From contig NC_063442.1 of the NCBI RefSeq assembly GCF_020379485.1, forward strand, positions 10,131,509-10,195,508: DNA of 64,000 nt, written 5' to 3'. The notes under the pieces are model-generated. The model was not told where the DNA came from. It did not search any database and saw only the letters and a program-made list of their open reading frames with translations. Shown here piece by piece: positions 45,952-60,593 of this stretch. The DNA is from Brassica napus (taxonomy: Eukaryota; Streptophyta; Magnoliopsida; Brassicales; Brassicaceae). Numbering within the stretch: position 1 is the first letter of the stretch; each line of letters opens with the position of its first letter. Position numbers and translations under genes: made by a program.

Positions 45952-48900
45952 ATGGGGATGACACCGTCTTTCTTTGCTTGTTTCCTTCTGTTAACAATGT
46001 TCTTGAGTTTGAGCTACGAAGCAATAACGCCAACAAGTCCTTTGTCAATAGGCCAAACTCTCAGCTCGTCCAATGGTGTTTATGAGTTGGGGTTCTTCAG
46101 TCCTAATAATTCCCAAAATCAATATGTTGGAATCTGGTTGAAGGATCCTGTTCCCCGGGTCGTTGTATGGGTGGCCAATAGAGAAAGTCCTGTTACAGAC
46201 TCCACGGCAAATCTAACTATCAGCACCAACGGAAGCCTTCTCTTGTATAATGGCAAACATGGTGTTGTCTGGTCCACTGGAGAAAATTTTGCATCTAACG
46301 AGTATAGCGCAACTTTGTCAGATGATGGAAACCTTATGGTAATATTAGACAATGTTTCGAGAAGAATTATATGGCAAAGCATTGATCATCTTGGTGATAC
46401 TATGCTCCCTTTCTCAACCCTGACGTATAATCTCACCACCGGTGAGAAGCGGGTGTTGACTTCTTGGAAAAGTTACACTGATCCCTCTCCTGGCGACTTT
46501 GTGGGTGAGGTTACACCTCAAGTGCCACCACAGGTACTTACTATGAGAGGCTCGACGACGTATTGGAGAAGCGGTCCATGGGCTAAAACAAGGTTCACCG
46601 GGATACCAGTGATGGATGCATCATTGACAAGTCCATTTAGTCTTCAGCAAGACGCAAACGGGTCAGTATCTTTCTCTTATTTAGACAGAAACTCCAAACC
46701 TCCACGTATAACAATAACATCAGAAGGCTCACTGAAGATTTTTCATCATAATGGGACTGACTGGGCAGTAGACTATGAGGCTCCATTAGCCAATTCATGC
46801 GATTTTTATGATGTATGTGGACCCTTTGGGTTGTGTGTTATGTCACCATCTCCAAAGTGTAAATGCTTCAAAGGGTTTATACCAAAATCCACTGAGGAGT
46901 GGAAAAGAGGAAACTGGACTGGTGGTTGTGTGAGGCGCACCGAACTAGATTGTCTGGGAAATTCTACCGGAAAAGCTGCAGACGTTTTTCATTCTCTTGC
47001 CAACATAAAGCCTCCAGAATTTTACAAATTTTCAGCTACTTTGGATGCTGAAGACTGCTACCAAAGTTGCCTCCAAAATTGTTCTTGCTTGGCCTTTGCT
47101 TACATTAATGGAATAGGGTGCTTAGCATGGAACCAAGACCTAATGGACGCTGTACAATTTTCTGTGGGAGGAGAGACTCTTTCCATTCGTCTTGCACATT
47201 CTGAGTTTGGTATGGCTTACATGACAATTCAAAGACCTTTTTTGTCTTTTGTAATTTTATTTTCTACTCTATGATAATAGCAAGACTTATCACTTATATA
47301 TTGTCCAACATTTCTCAGGTGGAAATAAGCGCAAGAAGACCATCGTTGCCACTTCGGTGAGCCTTACCGTTTTTGTGATCTTGGGATTTGCTGCGTTTGG
47401 TTTCTGGAGATGCAGAGTGAAACATATTGGTAACACATTCATGACTTTACTAATCAAACAGAACGATCGTAGGGTCTGCTACATCAACCATACACTAAAT
47501 CAAAACGCTGAGATTTGTTCTTTAAACGATACACTAAATCGAAACACTATAATTTGATCGTTTTGGTGCCTTCGTTTCACCTTGTGGTAAATAAATCTTA
47601 ATATGCTTAGTTGGCTAGATTACTAGATGTTACGCGCTAACACACCACCTCTAACTAAAATTTCAGCTCATATATCAAAGGATGCATGGAATAATGATTT
47701 GAAACAACAAGATGTCCCAGGTTTAGATTTCTTTCAGATGAATACCATACTAACTGCTACCAACAATTTCAGTCCATCAAACAAACTTGGACAAGGTGGA
47801 TTTGGTTCCGTTTACAAGGTCAGAAACTTTTTGTCCTCTTTGCTTTTTTTCTATTTTCTTGTGATGACATTTGCAACTTGTTTCAGGGAAAACTGCAAGA
47901 TGGAAAAGAAATCGCTGTAAAACGGCTTTCTAGCAGCTCTGGGCAGGGCAAAGAGGAGTTCATGAATGAGATAGTACTCATCTCCAAACTCCAACACAGA
48001 AACTTAGTACGAGTTCTGGGATGCTGCATTGAAGGAGAAGAGAAGCTATTGATTTATGAGTTTATGGTGAACAAAAGCCTAAATACTTTTATCTTTGGTG
48101 GGTCTCTTTTTCCCTCATTCCTTCCCTCTTAGCTGTTTTCTCTTTGTGTACAACACTTTGTCTTATTTAATGCTATGTTACTGCAAAGATTCAAGAAAAA
48201 GGCTGGAGATTGATTGGCCAAAGAGATTTGATATCATTCAAGGTATTGCGCGTGGACTTGTATATCTCCACCGTGACTCACGCCTTAGGGTAATTCACCG
48301 AGACCTGAAGGTCAGTAACATTCTTCTAGACGAGAAAATGAACCCAAAAATATCAGATTTTGGTTTGGCTCGGTTGTATCAGGGAACCGAATATCAAGAT
48401 AACACTCTCCGCGTTGTAGGAACGTTGTAAGAATATATTTCAGAGACATATTTAACTATGATTTAAAGTTAAAATTGATATTAACTTTGGTTAAAAAATA
48501 TTTAACTTATGTGCAGAGGATATATGTCTCCTGAGTATGCATGGACTGGAATGTTCTCTGAGAAATCAGACATATACAGCTTCGGAGTAATGCTGTTAGA
48601 AATCATCAGTGGAGAGAGAATCTCAAGGTTCAGCTATGGAGAAGAAGGGAAAACCCTTTTTGCATACGTAAGTAAGAATTTAAGTTCTCATGCACTTGCA
48701 AATGTTTCAAAACGGTTTGAAAGATCTAAAGGTCTAAACCTAAACAACAGGCGTGGGACTCTTGGTGTGAAACTGGAGGAATTGACCTTTTGGATAAATA
48801 TGTTGCTGATTCATGTCAGCCATTAGAAGTTGGGAGATGTGTTCAGATTGGTTTGCTCTGTGTTCAACACCAACCTGGGGACAGACCCAACACACTTGAG

Positions 48901-49044
48901 TTGCTATCCATGCTCACCACAACATCGGATCTTCCATCACCAAAACAACCCACATTTGTTGTGCACACGAGCGACGATGAATCCCGTTTTAGGGAGTTGA
49001 TAACTGTCAGCGAGACGACAGAATCTGTGAAAACCGGTGGTTGA
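45952..49044 (+). CDS. G-type lectin S-domain receptor-like kinase 1 (SD-1 clade)
   Basis: Seven exons: 45952-47209, 47319-47429, 47667-47818, 47887-48097, 48189-48426, 48517-48667 and 48751-49044, giving about 804 residues. Order: signal peptide (1-24), B-type lectin domain, S-locus glycoprotein domain, EGF-like Cys cluster (DVCGPFGLC and CKCFKGFIP), PAN domain ([18 protein letters not shown]), one membrane helix in exon 2, and a Ser/Thr kinase. The kinase has a Gly loop [14 protein letters not shown]-binding Lys519 (EIAVKRL), catalytic HRDLKVSN with Asp616 and DFGLAR with Asp634; it looks active. The ATGGGGATG start at 45952 opens the signal peptide; the frame is open further upstream but without a better start. 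Closest recalled relatives are the Arabidopsis cluster At1g61360-At1g61500. It probably senses an extracellular ligand at the plasma membrane; the ligand is unknown. Confidence 0.93.
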
Positions 49045-49333
49045 TGGAAATTGTAGAATTGAGGTGTTTGGATTGCTCATGTTTTAGTTGACTTTTCAGT
49101 GTTCCCATGACTTCTCTGTAATTAGTGGTCCTTAAACTTGTTTCTGGTAAAGTTAAAAAGACAAAGAATTTGTGTTATTCAAGTCCCAAACTTAACTTGT
49201 TGCCTGCAAGAGCATCAAAAGGGTGTTTATATCATCAATTTCCCTCACGGTGTGAATCACTATCACAATTCCTTTTAACTTATATTTCCAACTAAGCTTT
49301 CCTCAAAGTCATTCTTATTAAAATAGCATAATA
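49045..49333. other. 3' flank of receptor kinase 1
   Basis: Presumed 3' untranslated region followed by unrecognised sequence up to the copia fragment. Confidence 0.35.
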
Positions 49334-49763
49334 AAGTCATAGCCATCGAGCAAGGAGTGAACTTGGAGACTCCACATCATGTAGTTTGTGGATGTCAGTT
49401 TTGTAACATTAGACATGTTAACATTCAAGAGAGTTGCGGGTGTTAGATCAACGATTTCGGCTGTTGCTGATGAGGTCGACATGTTTGAGCAAGAGAGATG
49501 AGAAGAAGAGAAACGAAAAGGGGAGGGATGAAAGAGCCGAAAAAGAGAGACAGGATTAGATTTCCTGCTCTGATACCATAAAAGAGTTGTAGAAGATGAT
49601 GTTTATTACAGGCACTGGAGCCGTCAATATATACAGAAAGACAAGAGCCTTCTAGGTCTAGAAGTAAATACACATTCCTTATTCTATACGTAAGATATTA
49701 TCTACATTGATGACTAGAATATTCTGAGGAGAAGGCAATGATCTTGTGTATCCTTAACACACA
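49334..49763 (-). mobile_element. Ty1/copia 5' fragment: LTR, exact primer site and gag start
   Basis: On the minus strand, an LTR-like segment (about 49763-49579, starting TGTGTTAAGG) is followed by an exact TGGTATCAGAGC (49578-49567). After that comes a gag start at ATG 49482 reading MSTSSATAEIVDLTP and later KLTSTNYMMWSLQVHSLLDG, the usual copia gag opening. The match fades at about 49334 and no downstream domains or 3' LTR follow. Confidence 0.75.
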
Positions 49764-51031
49764 AAACATCGTAAGAAAATAACTCAAAATCAACTAATTA
49801 GAGGGATCTAATTGATTAATACTCTTATCAACTGATTTATTCATATAATCATCTGACTTATTAGTATGGGTAGAAAACAACATCAATATATTCACTGTCT
49901 TTCTCTCATTGTATCTCTCTATCTCTCTCTTTTCCTCCCACTATACTCTTTTTATCACTCCACTGATCGTCTCATTCTCTTAAACATTCCACACGCCTCC
50001 GTCTTCATCTTCTCTAGCTACTGCCTCCATGACTCCATCATCATACCTCCGGCGTCCCTGTCCCTACTGCCAACAACGTTGTGTTGTTTTTTTGCTTTTC
50101 TTCACTTGTGGAGCTGAGATGCGTCATCGATGGAGCTAAGATGCTTGACTTAAGTAACTTTGCAACATTAAGATCCTCTACATGGTCTACAAAGGTGTAA
50201 ACACAACGATACATACACGATTTAGAGAATTTAAGGTGTTTTCCAAAACCTAGGAATTCAACTTTCTGGAGAGTTTTTCTATCGGGATTGAGTCCTATAT
50301 ATAGCTGCCAGTCAGAACAGTTTCGGGTTCCACAAAAGTTGTGGATCCCACAAATACTTATATTTATATAATACATACAAACATAGATATATACATAGTA
50401 CATATTTTAAGAGCTCCAATGAGAAAACCCCCTATTGGAGGTGCTCTCTTATCTTTGATCCATTTTGAAATAAATAAAAAGTTTCAACATCGTTTCTGTT
50501 AAAGCCTAAGTGCAAGAGATATTTTTCCGACCTGAATGCTTTGATCATTATCACTTGTTGAATCGTTCTTGAGGTAATATCTTGTAATCAAGATCCTTGA
50601 GACAGACTTTTAGAGTTCGCATGGAATCATCTCTCAAAGGTTCACAAGCTTCGCTCTAATGGTGGTCTCTCTCGTGTACATTTCGTAGCAAGAGTGCACG
50701 CCATAGCAGTAAAAGACCTTTAACACTTGGAAGAATAAAAGACACATAACTTGTCCGTTATAATATGGGTCAAACGTTGCGTAATTGATTGGGTATAAGG
50801 TTAGACTTCTTCGTGCAATGACTTTGCGTATTATTATTTAATAAGGTTTAAGTTGATCCTAAATAAACTAATGCACTGTCTTGGAAAACAAGTGCGGTTC
50901 AGTAAATTGTTAAATAGATGATTGAGAATAGTCTCACGATTTCTCTAAAGAATAGCTTACTTGGTCTTATTGACATGGTTGCTTCTTGAACTAATCTGAA
51001 GGAGATCGTTCTTGGAGACGCAAGAACGCAC
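49764..51031. other. Intergenic DNA between the two receptor kinases
   Basis: No gene was recognised. A short imperfect hairpin (AAGAGCTCCAAT near 50409 facing ATTGGAGGTGCTCTCTT near 50434) resembles a MITE terminus. The last 200 bases repeat the promoter of kinase 1. A 120-codon minus frame (50041-50403) has no domain. Confidence 0.4.
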
Positions 51032-53917
<2,886 letters not shown>

Positions 53918-54170
53918 GAAACAATGTGTAATGGAAGTTGTAAAACTAGAGTGTTATAGATTGTTCTCCTTGACATTTACTCATTCTTAGTTTCACTAAT
54001 TAATACATTTAAAATAAAAAGTTTTCTTGTAATGGTCTTGACCTACTATCTTGTAATCAAGATCCTTGACATAGAGGCTTTTCATGAATATGATTATCCA
54101 GTATATATAAATGTGTTATGATTAGTTGTTGTATCACTGCTATGAATGGGTTTATATTTTTAATTGAAAT
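53918..54170. other. 3' flank of receptor kinase 2
   Basis: Presumed 3' untranslated region. Part (CTTGTAATCAAGATCCTTGA near 54050) recurs at about 50581 downstream of kinase 1, another trace of the tandem duplication. Confidence 0.4.
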
Positions 54171-54173
54171 TAA

Positions 54174-54449
54174 GGGTGCAACTGGATTACAATATTTTGG
54201 AATGGAATAATATGGAATGGTGGATTCCATTAATTCCAAAAACAATTTTACCATTTGATATGAATAGAATGGAATGGTCATTCCACCAATTCCAAAAATA
54301 TTTTAATAAAATACAAAGAAAAGTATTCCATAACAAAATTCTTCATGAATGAATGAAATGTATTTCATTCCATTTTTTTGCTATATTTCATTCCTATCAT
54401 TCTATTTATTTTTGTTCCATTAATTCCAAATCAATTTACCAGTTACAGC
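54174..54449. mobile_element. MITE, 276 bp (PIF/Harbinger-like)
   Basis: The ends GGGTGCAACTGGATTACAAT and (reverse complement) AGCTGTAACTGGTAAATTGA pair imperfectly, with TAA at 54171-54173 and 54450-54452. The interior is full of GGAATGG/CCATTCC words that fold back on each other. Confidence 0.65.
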
Positions 54450-54689
54450 TAAGAATTTGCAAACAAAAATTTATTATGGTTATGTTATTGAAAATAACCC
54501 ATTGCCGAAATGTTGTTATACCGTGAATCAGTGAAAAATATACCGTGGACGAGTGAAAACTATACTATTTATAAGAGGTCTATATTACTTATATCTATAG
54601 ATTCGTTATCATTTCCATGTATAATATTTTTATATGATATTCATGTTTACTAATTCACGCATATAAATATAATAGATAGAGATCTTTTG

Positions 54690-55285
54690 GAACTAGTTAG
54701 ACACGCAGAGAGTGAATGTCGAGCCTGGTATGATGCTAATGAAGTGGTACAAACAGTGGTACAAGATAATACAAATGAGGATCCCTAAGTCGTAAGCTTG
54801 AGAAATATTTTTGCTTGATAGATGGATCTTGGATATCTTCGGCTAACTTTAGTGGAAGCGGATGGACATGGATGGATAGTTTTGGGAACACTCAACTTAT
54901 GGGGACAAGAAATTTCCCCTGACGCGAATTATCCTTGCACTCGGAAGTAGAAGCGCTGCAGTGGGCGATGGAGAATATGCTGCAACATTCGACCTGCCAG
55001 AACTTTGGGACAGACTGTAAGGAACTAATTGCAATGGTAAAGGACCCTCAGGCGTGGCCAAGCTTTTTGACGGAATTGGAGAAGATAGAGACGCTACAGA
55101 TATGTTTCCCGGCTTTCAACATCACTCACGTTCCACGGGTACACAATCAGATTGTTGATTTTTTAGCTAAGACTGCTAGATCGTTCCATAGGAAACTACA
55201 TTTTGTTGGTCGTTCTATTCCGGTTTGGTTACTTAAACCACCTCAAGTTTGAGTAACAGAATGGTCTTTTGATGTCAAAAAAAAT
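54690..55285 (+). pseudogene. LINE 3' end with RNase H-like domain
   Basis: The plus strand reads DGSWISSANFSGSGW, then, after a frameshift near 54925, HSEVEALQWAMENMLQHSTC and FGTDCKELIAMV up to FLAKTARSFHRK and VPVWLL-like ends. This is the RVT_3/RNase H-like domain at the C-terminus of plant LINEs. A short A-rich tail (AAAAAAATT, then a TA repeat near 55285-55304) follows. The rest of the LINE is missing (5' truncation is usual). Confidence 0.75.
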
Positions 55286-55433
55286 TATATATATATATAT
55301 ATATAATAGATTATTAATGTATTATTTTGTAGAGGGTCCATACTATGTTTTGCTCATAAAAAAACAAGGTAATCGATGATGACTCGATGGTTGTTTCTCC
55401 TCTTACATTGTTGTTCATCTGTCTCCTATTTAA

Positions 55434-56386
55434 GAGGGTGTTATTGGTTTGTGCATTTTAATAGATTTGTAAATCCAAACTAAATGTAGTGTTATTGGTT
55501 CTATTATTTTAAAATTCACATTCAAATCCATAGTTATTGGTTTTATGATTTTAAAATAAATTTTAGAATCATGCGTTATTCAATAATGAAGATTTGTGTA
55601 TGGATTTAATTTGAAACTGGATTTGATTGGATTTGTAACTATTTTTAAGAGTAAAATACAAAGGAACAAATATTGGGTTTAACCTTGTTATTTTGGTTTG
55701 ATTTGTTTTATATTGTTTTCTTTTTTCATTCTTTATATTTTCGTGTCCCAACAAACATCGGTTGATGCATTACTTCAAATTTTATACATTGTTTTTTGCT
55801 CATGTTAAAAACATGCACTAAGCACATGTCCATACAAACATATTGTATAATGCATTCGATAATGAAAAAGAGCTGCAACGAGAGATGTATTCCATATGAA
55901 CGTATCCCCACCAAATGTGTGCGACCAGCCTTTGATGCTTAGCAAAATGAAAAAGAGGCAAGAAAGATAATGAATGGTGGAGAAGATGAAGTTGTCGATA
56001 AGTTCCGAGAATACTCCGATGAGATTTCTGAAAAGATGACAAGTAAATCTGTTTTGTCAGAAATTTTTACTTTTTGATCCGATCAAACTTCCAATAACAT
56101 GGTGAAAAAATAGTTTGATCCGAAATTTCTGAGAAGATTCCGTGAAAAGTTTGTTTTGACAATTCATGTCTTTGGAAGTTGCAGTCGGAGAACATAATGT
56201 TCTCTTGTAGTGCTTTATTTAGGTCTAGTTATAAATCCATTGATTTATAACACTTCATTTATTTGATTTTAAAATACTCATATCAATAATTCTCACTCGA
56301 TTTGAAAATCACTGGATTTATGGAAGATTTCTAAATATAAGGATAATTTATAAATCTACTAAACTACCAAAACCAATAACCCCCAC
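55434..56386. mobile_element. PIF/Harbinger-type MITE, 953 bp, with a CACTA-like end inside
   Basis: It begins GAGGGTGTTATTGGTTTGTG and ends with the reverse complement of GTGGGGGTTATTGGTTTTGG. The duplication TAA is at 55431-55433 and 56387-56389. Subterminal arms (AATAGATTTGTAAAT versus TAGTAGATTTATAAAT) also pair. Inside, TGTTCTCTTGTAGTG at 56198-56212 is a CACTA terminus preceded by TCCGATGAGA/TTTCTGA-like words. Its partner end was not found, so a truncated CACTA piece seems to have landed in the MITE. Confidence 0.7.
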
Positions 56387-56389
56387 TAA

Positions 56390-57260
56390 GAAATAGAGTA
56401 CCCTTTTTTATTCACAATCACTTTTATTTTAAACCACCCCGATTACTGATTCAGCGGCTTATGTGTGCGGGTAATTAATTGAGTAATGTCGTTGTGTTTG
56501 CGGATATTTTATCATGTGCTCACTTAGCGACCTCACACTTCCCCTCTTTGTCACAGGCAACTTGGAAAAAATGGCATTACCGGACAAAACTTAAAAAATT
56601 GTTATAGGTTTAATTACGTCAAAATTACTGTTAATTCTCCCGAATAACCCATGTTGTACATATTTTTCAGCGTATATTATTTTACAATTTATCACAAAAT
56701 AAATAAAAAAATAATAAGAAGAAATATAAACCATTACATTTTTATGAATTTGTTTTTCATGGTAAAATAATTTTGTAACCTCTAAGAATAGTAAAACATT
56801 AGTGTTACTTTCAACCTCAGACCAATTCAAAACATTTTAAATAGTTATTTAAGTTTAAAATGTAATTTCAGAATAAAGAAAAGAAGAATTCTCTCAAATA
56901 ATACGATAATTTTTTTTGAGTCTTTTGTATAATGCATAATCGATAACCTACGTTCTTTAATTTCAAGAAAAAAAACAAATTTGACAATTATCAATTTTTT
57001 CTTGGTCGGACGAATCCTCTGAATATTTTTGTCTTGGATTGGTGATCTTTTCCGATAGAAATACATATTGAATACAACAAAATGAGAGAGCATAGGCTCA
57101 CTGCATGAAAATATGGGAATGAAAGTCTCATAAATAATTGATAAAGATTGGAATACATGAGCATGAAATTTTTTTTTTATAATTTTTCAAATTATAAGGT
57201 TTTGAATTCGAACTTTTATTAAAACAATAGATTTTTTTTTTCATCAATTTTTAAAGATTC
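56390..57260. other. AT-rich intergenic DNA
   Basis: No gene recognised; the short minus-strand frames at 56591-56830 and 56845-57093 have no domain. Confidence 0.4.
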
Positions 57261-57264
57261 ATAC

Positions 57265-57485
57265 TGACTCTGTAAACCAAACTGGGTGATCTGCATCCAT
57301 GTGAACGACAAAAAACGGCGGCTGTCTAACTGCGTGCTAGTCTATCCGCCATTGTATTTTGCGTCATTGGTATATAGATGATCTCTGATCGGGTGAACAT
57401 CTCTTTCAGGGTCTTGACATCTTCCAAATAATTTGCAAATGTTGGTCACTCCTCTGATTCCGAAACCATTTTCACCAATTTGCAA
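57265..57485 (-). pseudogene. LINE RNase H-like remnant (minus strand)
   Basis: On the minus strand, a decayed segment around GVTNICKLFGRCQDPERDVH followed by HLYTNDAKYNGG and FTWMQIT aligns by eye with the end of the plant LINE RNase H-like domain (NTKADKLA, then VVHMDA). It is broken by a stop; only about 70 codons remain. Confidence 0.4.
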
Positions 57486-58853
57486 ATAATGATCGGGTGA
57501 ACAATAGATTTTTTTTTTAATTTCAAAAATTATGTTTCGAATTTTTTTTAAAAAATATTTTTTAAATTTTAAGTATTTATTTACTTATTTTAAAAATCCA
57601 AAATCTCACCCCTAAAACTCTGCTCCTCAAATATAAACTCTAATAAGTCTAGATTAGCTCTTTAAATCTAAACTCTAATAAATCTAGATTAATTAACACT
57701 AAAATTATAAATGTCTATTTACCTTTTTAATATGAAATATTTTGGTCATTTTATCTCTTAAAAAATATATTTGTGATAAAAAAAAAAGTTTTAGGATCAT
57801 CCTATAAAATTTCTCAAAAAGAAACTATTGTTTGTAATATTAGCCTGCTCTATAACATTATTTTCAATCTAGAATAAATTTCCTTTTCAAATGCTTAATA
57901 AATTATATATATTTTATATAAAAACATTTTTTCTTTCTTAAGGCTAAACCGTAATCATTAATAAAAAAAAACATATATTTATCAATAAACCGTTTTGCCA
58001 GCTGTTCAACATATAGGTGGAAGTAGCTAGTTGTCTAACTTCGAAATTATTTTGAGCCGTCATTAAACTTTTACCTAAAAAAAGATTATGGGGCCCCTAG
58101 TACAACACCGAATATTCCCTAATCCCTGAGCCGCCTCTGCCGGTTCTAATATGAAATACTTGAAGCACCAGCTTTCAGCTCACAAAAATATATAACTAAA
58201 CCATTTTAAAGAAAATTACTATATATCTCTTATTTTATCTAAAACAACAACTATTATAATAAGAATTCTGTGAAAATGGCTACTTTTATAGTTGCTTGAA
58301 GTCTCAAAATTTGAAGACGGCATTGCTAGTAACATAATGGTTTTGTAGTTACAAATAGGCAGGGCGGCTCAACATTTATTTGAGCTTCTAGGCAAAAAAA
58401 AAAATCAACTTTTAATGTTCATGTTTATTTAAAATTTAAATATATTTTAGAATTTTTTATCATCAATATCTTTATTAAAGTTTTGTTAAATACAAATTTT
58501 ATGCATGTAAAATATTTTAGGCCCCCTTTTAAATCAAATTTAATGAATATTTAAAATTTTCTATATAAAAATGTGTATATATAAAAAAATATTGGGCACT
58601 TAACTATCAAGTTACGGGGGACACAGGTGTTTGGGTTCGGGACGGTCGCACGTTTTTCTTTCCATATGAGCCGGCCATGCAAATAGGATTCTTAACAAAA
58701 AAAAAACATTTTGACCCAAAAAAAAGAATAATAGAAAAGCCTTCAGTTAAGGAGCCCGATTCCTGTAAACTCGTATCCCTCATTTACAAGTTGAACACTT
58801 GAACTACATTACCAAATCCTTTCCTCCTCTTCATGCTGACCCATTCATGCAGA
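57486..58853. other. AT-rich region with isolated hAT-like ends
   Basis: No gene was recognised. GAGCCGCCTCTG at about 58128-58139 and CAGGGCGGCTCAAC at about 58361 look like single hAT termini (CAGnGGCGGCTC type), but neither has a convincing partner. Confidence 0.35.
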
Positions 58854-59143
58854 CAGGCCCGGCTCAAAGTTTGCAAAGACCCTGTGCTGCAAATTTTTTT
58901 TATAAAAATAATGATAAAACCAATTAAATCTGGCAGAGTAATGCCCTGTAAAAATGAACGGGTTTTACAAAGTCACTATAATAACACATGCTGATTTATC
59001 TTTCTATCCTAGCTCTGTGTATATGTGTTGGATAATAACATTTTTTTAAAGAAATTTAGGGCCCTAAAGCTTAAAGAAATTTAAAAAGAAAATCTAAGAC
59101 CCTGTGCTGTTGCACCTCTGGCACACGTATAGAGCCGGGTCTG
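58854..59143. mobile_element. hAT-type MITE, 290 bp, with 8 bp TSD
   Basis: The termini are CAGGCCCGGCTC and CAGACCCGGCTC (the latter on the minus strand). The exact 8-base duplication CATGCAGA is at 58846-58853 and 59144-59151. Both ends contain AAGACCCTGTGCTG. There is no coding capacity. Confidence 0.88.
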
Positions 59144-59151
59144 CATGCAGA

Positions 59152-59790
59152 TAGCGACCTTGTTAAATGCATACATGAAAATAAAAAAAAAATAAAAAAA
59201 AATCAAGCAATCAATAATACATGATATTGAAACAAAGATAAAATGTTTAATTATGAATTATCATATAGTATTATATTAGCAAAAAAATATTTTTCAGAAA
59301 TAAAAATATTATACAACACATGAAAACTGATGTTTATATTTTCCAATAATATGCCACTGCTATGTTAATCTCCTTGAAAGAGTTAATTAAAGTACTTAAA
59401 TTATGCAAAAGAGAAAGAAAAAAATCATATACCATAAACAGTGCTATCTCTGACAGCAACCTTACCAGGGAGAACTCTAAATTCTAAACAAACAATTTCG
59501 AGTGAGTATCTCTTTTTTCTAGTGAGTATCTCTAAACTTCTCATTTGAGTACTTTAGGCCATCAGCAATTGCAGTTTCTCAATAAAATATCAAAAACAAA
59601 TAAAAAGGTAGAGAAAGACATGAGAAATGTTTTTTTCCTAAAAAAACAAACACATCTTAAGAGGGCGTGTTAGTGATACAACGTAGCATGCCAATGATAC
59701 ATGTTATCATCTTCTAAACTACCTCAATATTCTTCAATTCTGTTTAAAGAAACAACTATAAATGTCTCTAACCTAGATGTCTACTCTTTG
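59152..59790. other. AT-rich spacer
   Basis: No gene seen. Two direct copies of GAGTGAGTATCTCT-like words occur near 59501-59531. Confidence 0.35.
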
Positions 59791-60274
59791 CAGAGCCGTG
59801 CCAAACCTTTTGGATGCCCTAAGCAAAAATAAATAATATATTTTTATCAATAATATTGTATTATGACAAACTAGTATATAAATAATCATTTAAAAAATAA
59901 AGTTTTGATAGAAAATACAAAATGTTTTATTATCATTTTATGTTTAGTTATAGATATAAAACTGAAACATACAAATTGGTCTTTTATTTACATAGTTTCT
60001 TGTAAATTTGTAAACTAAGCATATAAAGCTGAAGAAGAAAAAAAATAAAATGTTTAAAAATTGATTAGAAACATCTAAGCTGTAGTTATAGAAAATAAGT
60101 GGAAAAAACAGTGCTAGTTATCAATTGATATCTGTAATCCAGTTAAGAAGCAATAAAAAAATTTTGTTTATGTATGTATAAAATAAAAAATATAACTATA
60201 TGCTCTATAGTTTTTTGTAAAAATTATTTAACAGGAGCGGATGCTTCAAATATTCTTCAGTAGGCACGGCTCTG
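59791..60274. mobile_element. hAT-type element, 484 bp
   Basis: Perfect 12-base TIRs, CAGAGCCGTGCC at 59791 and GGCACGGCTCTG ending at 60274, flank an AT-rich interior. The flanking octamers ACTCTTTG (59783-59790) and ACTCTCAG (60275-60282) agree at six of eight positions, a decayed hAT duplication. There is no transposase. Confidence 0.82.
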
Positions 60275-60398
60275 ACTCTCAGTATATATAGTTCTTTGTA
60301 TTGTGACCTTGAATAATAAGAGAGATCTTACATTTACATATTGATGGTCAAGACACATCAGTGACTAATGATAATTTTAAGCATTTACATGTTCACCA

Positions 60399-60584
60399 AG
60401 TGGTCTTGGCCTAGTAATAAAGGGGTTTCCGCTGAAACTTCCGTCATGAGTTCGATTTTCTTTGGTCATCCATAAACATCTTAAGTGGCAAGAAAACCTA
60501 GATTTCTATGAGCTTTTTAGTGTTTAGTCTTTGGGCCTAAAAAGCCTTTGGAATCATACCAAAGTTATAAAAAAAAAAAAAAAG
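60399..60584 (+). mobile_element. tRNA-derived SINE, 186 bp
   Basis: It starts AGTGGTCTTGGCCTAGTAAT (pol III A-box-like), carries a B-box-like GAGTTCGATTT at 60448-60458, and ends in a 15-base A run (60569-60583). The exact 9-base duplication TGTTCACCA flanks it (60390-60398 and 60585-60593). Size, internal promoter, A tail and target duplication all fit a Brassicaceae SINE. Confidence 0.92.
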
Positions 60585-60593
60585 TGTTCACCA

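Noticed and set aside
47357..47557. Possible alternative membrane exon of kinase 1 reading into intron 2
   Set aside because: The standard donor at 47430 and acceptor at 47667 restore the family frame; the extension is intronic.
49866..50403. 83- and 120-codon frames between the kinases
   Set aside because: Low-complexity Ser/Leu/Tyr composition, opposite strands overlapping, no domain.
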